Shown here: piece by piece, positions 34,010 to 43,747 of the stretch | Layout: the number at the start of each line of letters is the position of its first letter | How positions within the stretch are numbered: the first letter of the stretch is position 1 | NCBI GenBank assembly: GCA_028641055.1 | Contig: CM054060.1 | Location: forward strand, 161,794,696-161,858,695 | DNA from: Alopecurus myosuroides | Taxonomy: Eukaryota > Streptophyta > Magnoliopsida > Poales > Poaceae | Direction of reading: 5' to 3' | DNA length: 64,000 nt | The notes under the pieces: generated by a model | Databases searched by the model: none | The model's input: only the letters and a program-made list of their open reading frames with translations | What the model was told of the DNA's origin: nothing | Made by a program: the position numbers and the translations under genes

Positions 34010-34816
34010 TTAGTTATTCTCGGGAATCGGCCTCACACTGGTGTGACCGATACATATTCTCCATTCGCCAGACCTTTTCATAATGAATATGGGATTTGGT
34101 AGCCAATCCGGGTATACCGTCCTTGAAACGTGATCGGCTGCGTGTAGCAGTACTTCTTCTTCTCTGTTAGGGGATTTGGAAAGCTCGCCCCTGATGAAAC
34201 CTACCATCTTAAGGTCCTTTTCTGCCCTAATGTTTGCCTTGTCCCCTTCAGGAGTTGGCTTTTTTGTCGTCGTCCTCTCTTCTAGGTCCACCTTGGAACG
34301 GTAATGTTTGAGCTCTTCCTTCCTGCAAGCTTGCTCGGCCATTGCCGCATCTCCCTCGTCACATTCAGCTGCTATATCTCGATTTCCATATATGGTGATG
34401 GTCTTCTTGGGACCCGGGATCTTCAGCTGTAGGTACACATAACACGGCCTTGCCATGAACTTGGCATAAGCCGGCCTTCCAAACAATGCATGATAAGGAC
34501 TGCGCAACTTTACTACCTCAAAGGTAAGCCACTCGATTCGATAATTGTCCTTTGACTCCCCGAAAGCTACCTCCAATGCCACTTTTCCTTCGGGGCATGC
34601 CGAATGACCCGGCACTATCCCGTGAAAAACTGTTGTGCTTTTTTGCAACTGTGATTCCTTTAAGCCCATGCGCAGAAAAGTTTCCCAGTATAGGATATTG
34701 ATACTACTCCCTCCATCCATCAAGACTTTCTTCAGCTCGTAACCATTGACCTGTGGCGCCACTACCAAAGCCAAGACCCCCGGGTGATCAATCCTATCCG
34801 GGTGATCTCTTCTGCT
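34010..34816 (-). pseudogene. Element 2 protease with RT stub
   Basis: In phase with gag but separated by a TAG at 34817-34819, where element 1 has a Trp codon in the same context. Contains LMDGGSS and FGRPAYAKF (protease). After a deletion it continues as YPDWLPNPIFIMKRSGEWRICI, the start of RT fingers, and ends 12 codons later. The conserved RT Asp motifs, RNase H and integrase are missing. Confidence 0.85.
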
Positions 34817-37480
34817 CTATGTTACCTCTTGCTCTGACCACCTCAAATATCTTGGAACAGCGGAGGAGACTGAATTAACTGCTTGTTTCAATATCTTCTT
34901 GTCCTTGCTAGAACCTCCAGTAGTGTGCACATGATACTGACCCAGCTGTTTGGGGTTAGCTTGAAAACCTCCTGCTCCATTTTGATTGTTACCTTGATTT
35001 CCAGCTGGCGGATTGCCGGCTGGGAGCGGTCCGTTACCCAAGTTTCCACCTAGACCCGGACCTCCTCCTCGGCCTGCGCCTCGCATAGCTCTGTTCACTT
35101 CCTCGTTCTTCCACCTTTGTAAGTCGGCACATTGCTCCAATGAATGATTGGCCGGCTTGCCGTTCCTGCTATGCTTCGGGCATGCCATCCTAAATATGTC
35201 CCAACTGTTGCCTGGTCTTGGAGGTCCTTGGTAGTGTCCCCCATTGTGATTTCCAGTATTAAAATTTCCTTCGGATCTGGGTCTTGAAGACCCGGCCTCC
35301 GTGTTGGCTACAAGCTCGGAACTCCCTTCAAACGGCCGCTTGTTTTGGCTACTTCCATTATTGTTTGGCGCCGACCCATTGCCGGTTTTCCCACTGCTAC
35401 TTGCGTTTGCTTTTGCTTTCTTGTCATCAACTTCCTCCTCTGTGGTATCCGTTGCAGCGTGTTTGTTGCACGCATCCATTAACTCTCCCATTGTAATCTC
35501 CGCTGCATTCCTACTAGACTTCATACGAGTTAGCTTTTGCACTAAAGGAACGTACTTACATGTTTTTGCCATAGCTTGCAGCGCGTCCTTAGGCTGGATA
35601 TCCGTGGACGAGTGGAGTATCTCCATAACCCGGCGTACCCAGCTGCGTGCGGACTCTCCTTTCTTCTGAACACATCTTTCTAAATCATCAATAGTAAATA
35701 ACTTCCGGCATGTCCCATGAAAGTGCTTGATAAATGCGGTCTTTAGCTCCTCCCACGATTTGATCGATTTTTCCGGTAGATTGGTGAACCATAACTTTGC
35801 TGCTCCCTCTGACATCATTAAGTACATGAACTTGGCTTGAAGATTCTCGGACGCATTGCGAATTGACATTGCCATCTCGTAGCTGCTCAGCCACGTTTCC
35901 GGATCCATTGTTGGCTCGTAGTTCACTACTTTCCCCGGTTCTTTGAACTTTTCCGGGTAAGGTTCCGCTCTGATATCGTCCGAGAGGCACTTGGGTCCCG
36001 CAAGGGTGGTTGTGGCTGGTCTTACCCGGGAAACACGTGACCCGGCTGGGGGTGCCACGGGGTGCGGCACCACCGGTAACTCGTGCGCTGCAGACCCGGC
36101 CCCGGCTCTTCTGGCCCTGGAGCTGTCCACCACTGCCTGTGCTGCTGATACGGCCGGTACCGTCTGGACGCGCGGTGGGGGCGGCATCTGCTGCTGCTCT
36201 TCCCTTCGTCGTGCCGCACTTGTTTGGACATTGCCCTGTTGCTGACTGACGTACGGCGTCCCATGCATCCCGCTTCTATGATCCGGATAATTGGCTTGCT
36301 GTGCTACCGCAGTGTGTAGCAGATCGATTGCTCGTCGGGTTCCTTCCGCATGAGGCGAGTTTCCCACAGGAATCTGGTTTAACGCGAGTGTTGCTGCATA
36401 CACGTTGTCCATGGGGTTGTTGTAGTGACCTGCTGGGGTGCGGAATCGCGATGATGGAGGCGGCATGGTGTTGCCGGCTGTCGCCCCCGTCCGAGGCAAG
36501 GGTAATCCGGCTGGCGCGTTTACTGGCTGTACTCCCGTTGCTGGTTGCGGTATGGTCCCTTGGTTCGCCGGTGGGATTGGCTGATCTTGAGGCGTGAACA
36601 CCAGGGCAGTTGGGTTGATAACCCCGCCCATTGCCGGTAACATAGTTCGATGCCTTTGGTGAATCCTCGTCGTTTCCTCCCGGAGCCGGGTCTCTCGGTC
36701 ATCCAATTCGCGCTGCCGCGCGGCCATCCCCTGCCTTTCTGCTTCCACTTGCCTTCTCTGCTGCTCCAATGCACGACGAGCTACGTCCAGGTCTCTTACA
36801 CGTTCTGCTGCGTTTTCCGGGGTAATAACTGTGGCCAAAACTGTGGGGTCCAAAATCAAGTTATTATCAAACAGAGCCGGGTGACGCGGGTTTGAGGGGC
36901 CCGCCCCCGGTGTCCGGTTTGCTTGGAACCCGAACATATTTGCGTGTCGCTCCTCGTCCGCTGGGCGACTGGTGACAGACGCCGACTCTCCATCGACTTG
37001 GGCCAAGACCGGGTCAACTGGTCCTTGCTGCTGAGCCGCTGCCTGAACCCCCCCAGCTGGTGCCGCGGCCGCGTTTTCTTGATTGAGATTGGTCGCAGGA
37101 GCCGCATAAACCGCAACCCGGCGCATGATGCCCGGTGTAGATTCGTGCTGTTCTTCCTCGCTGGTTTCCCTTTCATATCGATCCTCCGACAAATCCCGGA
37201 TAGACTCGGTATCATCCTCCCTCTCTATCTGACCCGTTGTTCCAATCGATTCTTCTTTTTCCGATCGGACATACGCGTCTTCCCCTGACACAGAATCAGA
37301 TCCGATATTATCACAATTCGAGCTGGAAGTACATACCATACCGATGAAGACGTTGATGCTGCCGACTGTCACGATGGATCCGGTTTCGAGGTGATCCGAC
37401 TCTGGCCCCCAGCCAGAATCGTCTACCATCTTCTCTCCTTTGCTGTTGACGTAGATTTCTCCGACGATGAGGTTCTTCAT
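34817..37480 (-). CDS. gag: Element 2 gag polyprotein
   Basis: 887 codons from the first ATG after the primer site (37480). The N-terminal 60 residues match the remnant in element 1. Residues about 225-280 are rich in E, R and Q (a coiled-coil candidate). About 497-683 form the retrotransposon gag capsid region: YEPTMDPETWLSSYEMAM, KLWFTNLP, SWEELKTAFIKHF and ESARSWVRR. At about 765-795 a Cys/His motif (CPKHSRNGKPANHSLEQC) stands in for the zinc knuckle. A Gly/Asn-rich tail follows, then QYHVHTTG. The frame is uninterrupted, unlike pol. The product would form the particle shell and package RNA. Confidence 0.9.
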   Translation of the reverse strand: MKNLIVGEIYVNSKGEKMVDDSGWGPESDHLETGSIVTVGSINVFIGMVCTSSSNCDNIGSDSVSGEDAYVRSEKEESIGTTGQIEREDDTESIRDLSEDRYERETSEEEQHESTPGIMRRVAVYAAPATNLNQENAAAAPAGGVQAAAQQQGPVDPVLAQVDGESASVTSRPADEERHANMFGFQANRTPGAGPSNPRHPALFDNNLILDPTVLATVITPENAAERVRDLDVARRALEQQRRQVEAERQGMAARQRELDDRETRLREETTRIHQRHRTMLPAMGGVINPTALVFTPQDQPIPPANQGTIPQPATGVQPVNAPAGLPLPRTGATAGNTMPPPSSRFRTPAGHYNNPMDNVYAATLALNQIPVGNSPHAEGTRRAIDLLHTAVAQQANYPDHRSGMHGTPYVSQQQGNVQTSAARRREEQQQMPPPPRVQTVPAVSAAQAVVDSSRARRAGAGSAAHELPVVPHPVAPPAGSRVSRVRPATTTLAGPKCLSDDIRAEPYPEKFKEPGKVVNYEPTMDPETWLSSYEMAMSIRNASENLQAKFMYLMMSEGAAKLWFTNLPEKSIKSWEELKTAFIKHFHGTCRKLFTIDDLERCVQKKGESARSWVRRVMEILHSSTDIQPKDALQAMAKTCKYVPLVQKLTRMKSSRNAAEITMGELMDACNKHAATDTTEEEVDDKKAKANASSSGKTGNGSAPNNNGSSQNKRPFEGSSELVANTEAGSSRPRSEGNFNTGNHNGGHYQGPPRPGNSWDIFRMACPKHSRNGKPANHSLEQCADLQRWKNEEVNRAMRGAGRGGGPGLGGNLGNGPLPAGNPPAGNQGNNQNGAGGFQANPKQLGQYHVHTTGGSSKDKKILKQAVNSVSSAVPRYLRWSEQEVT

Positions 37481-37524
37481 GCTCTTCCGAGCTTCTCCCG
37501 TGATGTAAACACCTTTGGACGCAG

Positions 37525-37542
37525 GCCCCACGGTGGGCGCCA
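37525..37542 (-). promoter_or_regulatory. Element 2 primer binding site
   Basis: Minus strand TGGCGCCCACCGTGGGGC, two bases inside the 5' LTR; identical to element 1. Confidence 0.8.
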
Positions 37543-37544
37543 AC

Positions 37545-37998
37545 TGTCGTGGGATAATCACGGCAGATGTTACCGGGGGTAACTGATCTAGGGGCAAGTC
37601 GACACAGGTATTTGGGAGAGGGTTTAGCTCGAAGGAAGACATGGCGAAAAGCAATCTAAGAGCCGGAAAACAACTCGCCGGATCTCGATATGATTATACT
37701 GGATACTCGATAATAGGTGTTACAGTTATGACTTGAATCTCTCTCAGGCGAAACCTAGGGGTTGGTTTATATAGTACTCATACCCCCTTTGGCTTGCCAT
37801 ACAAAGCGCTCCTTGAGTCCTACTCGAATTCTACATACGTATCCTAGCTTTCCTTATCGTAACCCACAATCCGGGTTACGATCCTTACAAGCCCTGGGCC
37901 TTCCAGAAGCTTCTGCGTCCTTAGCCGGATTTGGTCCATATGCCGTTTGGGCCGGATTACACCTGGGGTTGGCATACCGGGTTACTACCCCCTCATCA
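37545..37998 (-). repeat. Element 2 5' LTR
   Basis: 454 bp, identical by eye to the 3' LTR. The minus-strand TATA box TATATAAA is at 37766-37773. Confidence 0.95.
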
Positions 37999-38931
37999 GT
38001 ATATGTTAAGCAACCTCCGGGGTTCGAGAACCTCAACTTTCCTAACCATGTCTACAAGCTTGTTAAGTCGCTCTATGGACTTAAACAAGCACCACGTGCG
38101 TGGTATGAGCACCTTAGAGAGTTATTGGAAGACCGTTGTTTTGAAGTTGGGAAGATCGAATCCACCCTTTTCACAAAGAGGGTAGAGGGAGAGCTTTTCA
38201 TATGCCAACTCTATGTGGATGATATTATCTTTGGCTCAACTAACCAAGCTTTTAATAATAAGTTCTTAAAGCTTATGACTGACAGGTTTGAGATGTCCAT
38301 GATGGGAGAGCTTAAATTATTCCTTGGCTTTGAGATAAAGAAATTGGCTCGTGGGACTTCCATTTCTCAAGCCAAGTACACCCAAGACATGCTCAAGAGG
38401 TTTAATTTACAAGGTGCCAAAATGAAGCCATCTCCTATGCAAGTCAAATGCCACCTCAAGGGCTACACGGACTCGGATTGGGCCGGTAATCAAGATGATC
38501 GGAAGTCTACTTCCGGGGCTTGCCAATTTCTTGGTAGGTCCTTGGTGAGTTGGTCTTCCAAGAAGCAAAATTGTATATCTCTCTCCACCGCCGAAGCCGA
38601 GTATGTGGCGGACGCTAGTGCTTGGACCCAATTGCTATGGATGAGGCAAACCCTCAAAGAGTATGATGTTCCCTTGGAGAAGGTGCCTCTCATCGGTGTC
38701 AATGAAAGTGCCATCAAGATCGCCTACAACCCCGTGCAACACACAAGGACGAAGCATATTGAGATTCGTCATCATTTAATCTGGGATCATGTGGCAAGAG
38801 GTGATATTGAGCTAGCATATGTCCCCGCCAAGGATAATCTTGCAGACATCTTCACGAAGCCTCTCGATTATGCAAGATTCTTGTTCTTGAGGAATGAGCT
38901 AAATATCATTGATTCTAGGAGTTTGACTTGA
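37999..38931 (+). pseudogene. pol: Copia pol, RT C-terminal half and RNase H
   Basis: Continues the RT after element 2: KQPPGFE, SLYGLKQAPRAWYE and the catalytic YVDDIIFGS near 38215. RNase H follows with DSDWAG, STAEAEYVA, RTKHIEIRHH and DIFTKPL. Compared with other Copia pol proteins, about 70 residues between the RT thumb and RNase H (between KPSPMQ and GYTDSDWAG, near 38445) are missing. The joint keeps the frame. The frame is otherwise open to a TGA at 38929-38931. The deletion and the upstream frameshifts make it non-functional. Confidence 0.9.
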
Positions 38932-39836
38932 AGATCTTGCATACACCCCTATAGTTGATAAGTGTTTGGGTTTAGGTGTAGGCATGGACATAGGGGGAGT
39001 GTTATCCTAACACAATGGGTTCTCCCTCCCCCATTATGCCCAAAGCAAAAATTCATTGTTATCCCTCTTTTTCTAATGTTGAATTGTGAGCTTCAATGTC
39101 GAGTGTTGGCCATGCACCCAAGATGGTGACATACCATAATCTCTTACATGGTGGCGTAGGCCTCCAAACTCTTCTCTTGAAGATTTGGTTTTTGTTTGGT
39201 TCTTATTTGGATTTTATTTGACTTCTTTCTCTCTTTTTGAGTCCTTGTTGTCGTTTGGGAAACACACTCTCTCTTTTCCTTATTCGAGTTTTGTTTTCCT
39301 TGCAAAACCTTGAGTGTGTAGTACCATCCCAGTTTGAGCTCTTATCCCAAGACTCATGTTTCCCACCCTCAAACAAATTCTGCTCCAAAATGTAGATGCA
39401 GATCTAGGTACTCTTTTTTCCCCAGATGGAAGGAACCTGGCTAGTGGTACTACCGCCAGTTGCAGCGGTACTACCGCTGCAACTGACAGTAGCACCCAGC
39501 GCACGGTGCTACCGTGTATCACTGACGGTACTACCGCTACAGGAAATCGTGCTCTACACAAACTCCAGAAGCGGTACTACCTCGAGGTACCGGTGGCCCT
39601 AGGTGGGCGGTACTACCACTGAGCACAGCGGTACTACCGCTGCGGTCAAAATCCGTGGGGTTAAATATGGATCTCGGAGAGGGAGTTACTTTTTTACCTC
39701 CTCTCTCCCTCATTCATCCCCCACACCGGATCTCGCCGCCGCCGCTTCTTCCATCCGCCGGGGAGGGTTCTCTTCGGCGATCGAGTGCACCTCTCACGCC
39801 GGAGGAAGCCCGGGGATCACCTCCAACCTCTTCTCC
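38932..39836 (+). other. Copia leader of the env-position gene
   Basis: Non-coding sequence after pol. It contains a GGGGGAGTGTTATCC segment near 38994, and from 39440 to 39650 a cluster of GCGGTACTACCGC motifs, in the inverse orientation of those in the LTRs. A GC-rich stretch with GCCGCCGCCG precedes the start codon at 39837 and resembles a 5' UTR. Confidence 0.55.
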
Positions 39837-41697
39837 ATGACGATGAGCTCCGGTAACCCATCTAATCTCTCTCCCTCGAGTAATCTTGTGAGAGGAAGTT
39901 GTTTAGGGTTCTAGAGATCTCCTAGTCCATAAGTGGTTTGATGTGCTGCCAAGATGAGTAGAATCCTTAAGAATTTTTGGTGCAATTTGTCCCGGTTGGA
40001 ATCGGTTGTCCCATTGGGTGCCATGGCAGATCCGCCTGCAGTGGTACTACCGCTGGCAACAGCGGTACTACCGCTATAGCTGGGACTGCTAGAGACAGCG
40101 GTACTACCGTGGCTCCCGGTGGTACTACCACTTCCTAGAACTTTTTGTACCTTTTATTCTTTTGTGAATCTTCTCATAGATCATTTGGTTGAAGTTTGCC
40201 TTACCTCATTGCTATCCCCCTATGCTATCTTAGGTGCAGGACCTAGTGGTTCTAAGGGTGGAGGTCGCAAGCGTGCGTCTAAGAGGACTCGGAAGAATCC
40301 CGAGGAAGATGAGGCTCCCGAGGTGATGCCACATGAAAATTTGACAAGAAGGCAGAGGTCTGTGTTGCTGAAATCTCAATCTGTCAGGGACAAGTCTATT
40401 GCACTCATGCCTGATGATCAGTTTCGTAGAGAGAGGAGAACCAACCCGTACACCAAGCCAAGGGATCCAAGGGCTAATGAGTGCTTCTGGACTCGCTTCC
40501 AGGAGCGTATATTTTATGAGGAGTATCTGCTGAACAGGAACAAATTGGTAACCCAATTCTCCATCAATGTTCCATTCAAGAGATCCAAGATGGATTACTT
40601 TGGTGAAGCTCTGGAAATCTATGAGGAGTTTGGTCTTCTGGATTTCATTGAGATCAACAAAGACTATAATGCGCATCTCATGGGCCAATTCTTTACCACA
40701 CTTTACTTCCATACTGATGAGAGGAGGATCACATGGATGACCAAAGATCTAAAGTTCTCTGCTTCTTGTGTTGAGTTTGCTACTTTGTTTGGTCTGCAGG
40801 ACTTTGGTGAGGTTCCTGATGTTGCTTTCTCCTCTACCTTCTTCCGGGTTCCCTACCCGGAGAAGACTATGCCTCCTCGGGACATGTATGATCTTTATAT
40901 TCTGGGCCGTGCTATGGTTGGTCTCTCCAAGAATCTGCTGCTAGTATACTACATTCTGCATCGGATCTTCAGGAACACTCTTGCTCCTCGGGTTGGCAAC
41001 TTCGATCAGATCCATGGCTCTCTCATTGACTTGATGGTCCATACTCATAGGCATCATGGTGATGGTCTCAGGTTCGATATCATGGATATCATATGGAATG
41101 AGATGTACAACTCTGTGATGAGGAGGTGGGTTCCAGTCCTTGCTGCTCTTGTGGTCAAGCTCATTTCTGCTACTTGGCACCGTGCTCAGCTCCCTAATGC
41201 TCTCTTGGACAATGACCAAGATCTCACCACTCACCGCGTCAAAGAGATTCGTGTCAATAAGCATGCATCTCCTCTGCTTGGTCCTAACACTGATGGCTCT
41301 AGTGATTCAGACTTTGAGATGGAGGGGGGCTCAGGAGAATGAGTTTCGCAAGTGAATGACCGAGACTCTGACAAAGGTTTTATGCCGTCAGATTGACATG
41401 GAGAACAAGGCTTATCTTGCTCATGTTCGTAGCAAGAAGGAACGTCAGCTGTCTCATGACATATTTGCCCATCTTGTGGTGCCTGTTCGTCCTGGCTCTG
41501 AGGATAGGATCACTACCTCCAAGGAGTGGAAGTCTAAGCATGGTGGCTCTTGGGTGGATCCGGACCTTCTTGCTGATGCTACCACTTCTCACGAGCCTTG
41601 GACTTGTGGTGATTATGAAGATGAAGTGGAAGATGTCAACTCTGAGGACGAGCGTGGTCTTGGAAGCCCTGCAAGCGCCTCTAGCCCCAACGAGTGA
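39837..41697 (+). pseudogene. Spliced env-position gene of the Copia element (Transposase_32-like)
   Basis: Proposed exon 1 is 39837-39852 (ATGACGATGAGCTCCG) with donor GTAACC. Exon 2 starts at 40234 after acceptor ATCTTAG and joins in frame into GAGPSG followed by a basic cluster (KRASKRTRKN). The 381-bp intron holds more GGTACTACCGC motifs. The main body has FWTRFQERIF, GQFFTTLYFHTDERRITWMT, FATLFGLQDFG and LLVYYILHRIFRN. These resemble the putative plant transposon protein domain (PF20167) found in the env position of SIRE/Maximus elements. An extra base in a G-run near 41325 ends the frame at 41342. The original continues in the next frame through 41697 after a TGA at about 41353. No clear signal peptide or membrane segment is visible in the spliced form, so an envelope role is not supported. 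Confidence 0.7.
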
Positions 41698-42103
41698 CCT
41701 CCATGGACGTTAGCATCGCCTCTTCCCTTTTTGGTGTCTTGATGCCAAAGGGGGAGAGAGTTCTATTTAGGGTCGTCTTATCATTTTCTTGGGTGGTTGT
41801 GTCAAACTTTGATATCTTTGTGGTGTGTCCCGTACTTGTGTTATTTGTGGTGGACCGTTTATTTTGTTGGTTTATGGATTTTATGGTTTTATCTATTGTG
41901 TGGCAAGTGGTTCTATTGTTATATCTTTTTCTCTTGCTAGGTATCTAAAAGATAGGGGGAGCACACTTTCTAAAAGGAACAAAAGTTTGTCTCAACAGCA
42001 AACATTCTTGACGTATCACTTGTTTTTCTTAAAGAAGTGCTCCACCTAAATTTTAACGACCTCCCTTAGTGTTGTCGTCATCAATCTCCAAAAAGGGGGA
42101 GAT
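41698..42103 (+). other. Copia 3' untranslated region and polypurine tract
   Basis: T-rich sequence without a gene. It ends in AAAAAGGGGGAGAT (about 42090-42103) directly before the 3' LTR, a good polypurine tract. A second purine run, AAAGGGGGAGAGAG, at about 41748 may be a central or duplicate tract. Confidence 0.75.
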
Positions 42104-43441
42104 TGAAAGTGCATTTGCATTTGATCTCTCTTTTGTTTGGGAGTTGATAACAACACGATTAAGGTTCTAACAATGCGTTTAAGTTATTTCAGGAAATATC
42201 ATCACGACGCAAAAAGGAAGAGTGCAAAATGCCAAAGCCACCAAACTCAACTCTGTGCAGCGGTAGTACCGGACGCTCCAGCGGTAGTATCGCCAACATC
42301 AGCGAGCGGTAGTACCGCTGGTGGTACCGCTAGAAGTACTGCCAATATGAAATTGGCCTCTGTTTCCAGCATTACTTCAGTGGTAATGGTCCAGTAGTAC
42401 TGCTGGGACTTGGTTTTGTGAGGAGCAACACTCTCCACGGCGGTAGTACCGATCCTTCCAGGAAGCGGAAGTACCGCTGGCACTACCGGTCGAAATACCA
42501 CCAGGGGAGTTTTGCTCGCAGTAACCTTTACGGTACTAGAGCAGTAGTGCCCCAGTACTACCGCCAGCCACTTCGAGTTATTTCGAATTCGTGGCCAGCG
42601 GTACTACCGGTAAGCCTAGTGGTAGTACCGCTGCTGGAAGTACTGCGGTACTTCCGCGGTAGTACCGCCCGCACCCTTCAGCTGGGACCTCTCAAGTACC
42701 GCTCAGGTTGACAGCAAGCGGTAGTACCACTGACCCCAGCGGTAGTACCGCAGGTGCGAAAAGGGTCAAACAGCTAGTTGTAGGAGGGGGCTATAAATAC
42801 CCCACCCCCTTCTTCTCCAAAGGGTTGCTCGAACCAGCATTCAAGACAAGCATTTATTGAGCCTCCAAAAGCTAGATTTCTCCCAATCCCTCCACCCAAA
42901 ATCGTTGATACTTGGAGGATTGAAGGAGAAGAGCCCGATCTACATATTCACCGAGCCGATCTTTATTTCCCCCTCATTCTCTAGAGGGATCTAGTCTAGG
43001 GTTTTCTTGTGGAGAACCTAGACACCATTGCTACACTTGTTGGTGATTGGTGATTGTTGGGAGCCTCCAATTTGGTTGTGGGTGTGTGGAAGGTGGACTA
43101 GGCCTTTGTGGCGGGGTTCATCGGAGAAAACGGTGAAGCATTTGTGGCGTTGAGCAGGCCTTCGTGGCGAGCTCACACCCCTGCAACGAGACATGCTCCC
43201 TTAACAAGGAGGAACTCGGGAATACATCGTGTCTCCATGTGCTTCATATCGGTTACCTCGTTCCCTTCCTCCTTTACTTGTGCATGTATTGTGTTTGTGC
43301 TTGTTCTTGTCATATAGGTAAATTCACCATAGTTGCATTATCTAGAGAATTTACCTTTGTGTCAAGCCTAATCTTGAAGAAAAATTAAAATTGGTCTTAG
43401 CAACTATTCACCCCCCTCTAGGTGCCCTCACAATCCGTTCA
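42104..43441 (+). repeat. Copia 3' LTR
   Basis: 1338 bp. It shares the GCGGTAGTACCGC cluster (42257-42750) and retains the TATA box TATAAATA at 42792-42799. It ends CCGTTCA, followed by old Gypsy LTR sequence. Confidence 0.9.
42792..42799 (+). promoter_or_regulatory. Intact TATA box of Copia 3' LTR
   Basis: TATAAATA in the context GGGGGC...CCCCACC. It could still fire outward into 43-44 kb. Confidence 0.6.
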
Positions 43442-43747
43442 AGGGCCCGACCCAGAGACGGAACCCAGCTCTGGGAATCAGGCTTCCCACGGAAGGCGAC
43501 GGCTTTCCAAACATGGAGAACACAAAGAGTTAAAGAGTAGGACTCAGAATGTGGGAAGAACACGGAATCTCGTGTAAGCCCCAAAACCCGTCCAATATAT
43601 AAGGGGATTCTAGAGGCATATTTAATCTAGATTCTAGTTGATAGCAATAGTTCTTGATACATCGGAAGCTAGACCCGCTCCATGTAATCGAGCCTCGAAT
43701 CACCAATTGTAAAGAAGCAGGAGTAGGTTTTACTTTCCATAGAGGTG
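43442..43747 (+). repeat. Old Gypsy 3' LTR, piece 2
   Basis: Continues the LTR that starts at 11167. It contains a possible TATA region (CCAATATATAAGGGG near 43590). It is interrupted at 43747 by the Gypsy insertion, whose target duplication AGGTG is 43743-43747. Confidence 0.7.

Larger units (their letters stand above)
28135..37998 (-). mobile_element. Tat-lineage Gypsy element 2 (pol-deleted, identical LTRs)
   Basis: 9,864 bp flanked by GTATA at 28130-28134 and 37999-38003. Read on the minus strand: 5' LTR 37545-37998, primer site, gag (37480-34817), a protease and RT-finger remnant (34774-34010), spacer, reverse-strand gene on the plus strand (29754-32965), 3' LTR 28135-28588. RT palm, RNase H and integrase are absent, so it cannot copy itself. 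The perfect LTR identity implies it was mobilised recently by enzymes from another copy. Confidence 0.95.
11287..43441 (+). mobile_element. SIRE/Maximus-like Copia element, decayed, with two nested Gypsy insertions
   Basis: LTRs 11287-12653 and 42104-43441 start TGAAAGTGC and end CCGTTCA. The primer site at 12655 matches initiator-Met tRNA. Internal order is gag, protease, integrase, RT, RNase H (Copia order), then an env-position gene and a polypurine tract. The extra gene after pol and the long coiled-coil gag extension fit the SIRE/Maximus lineage. Two Tat-lineage Gypsy elements split pol. Without them the element is about 11.6 kb. The flanking 5 bp (ATGAC left, AGGGC right) do not match. 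Confidence 0.9.
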
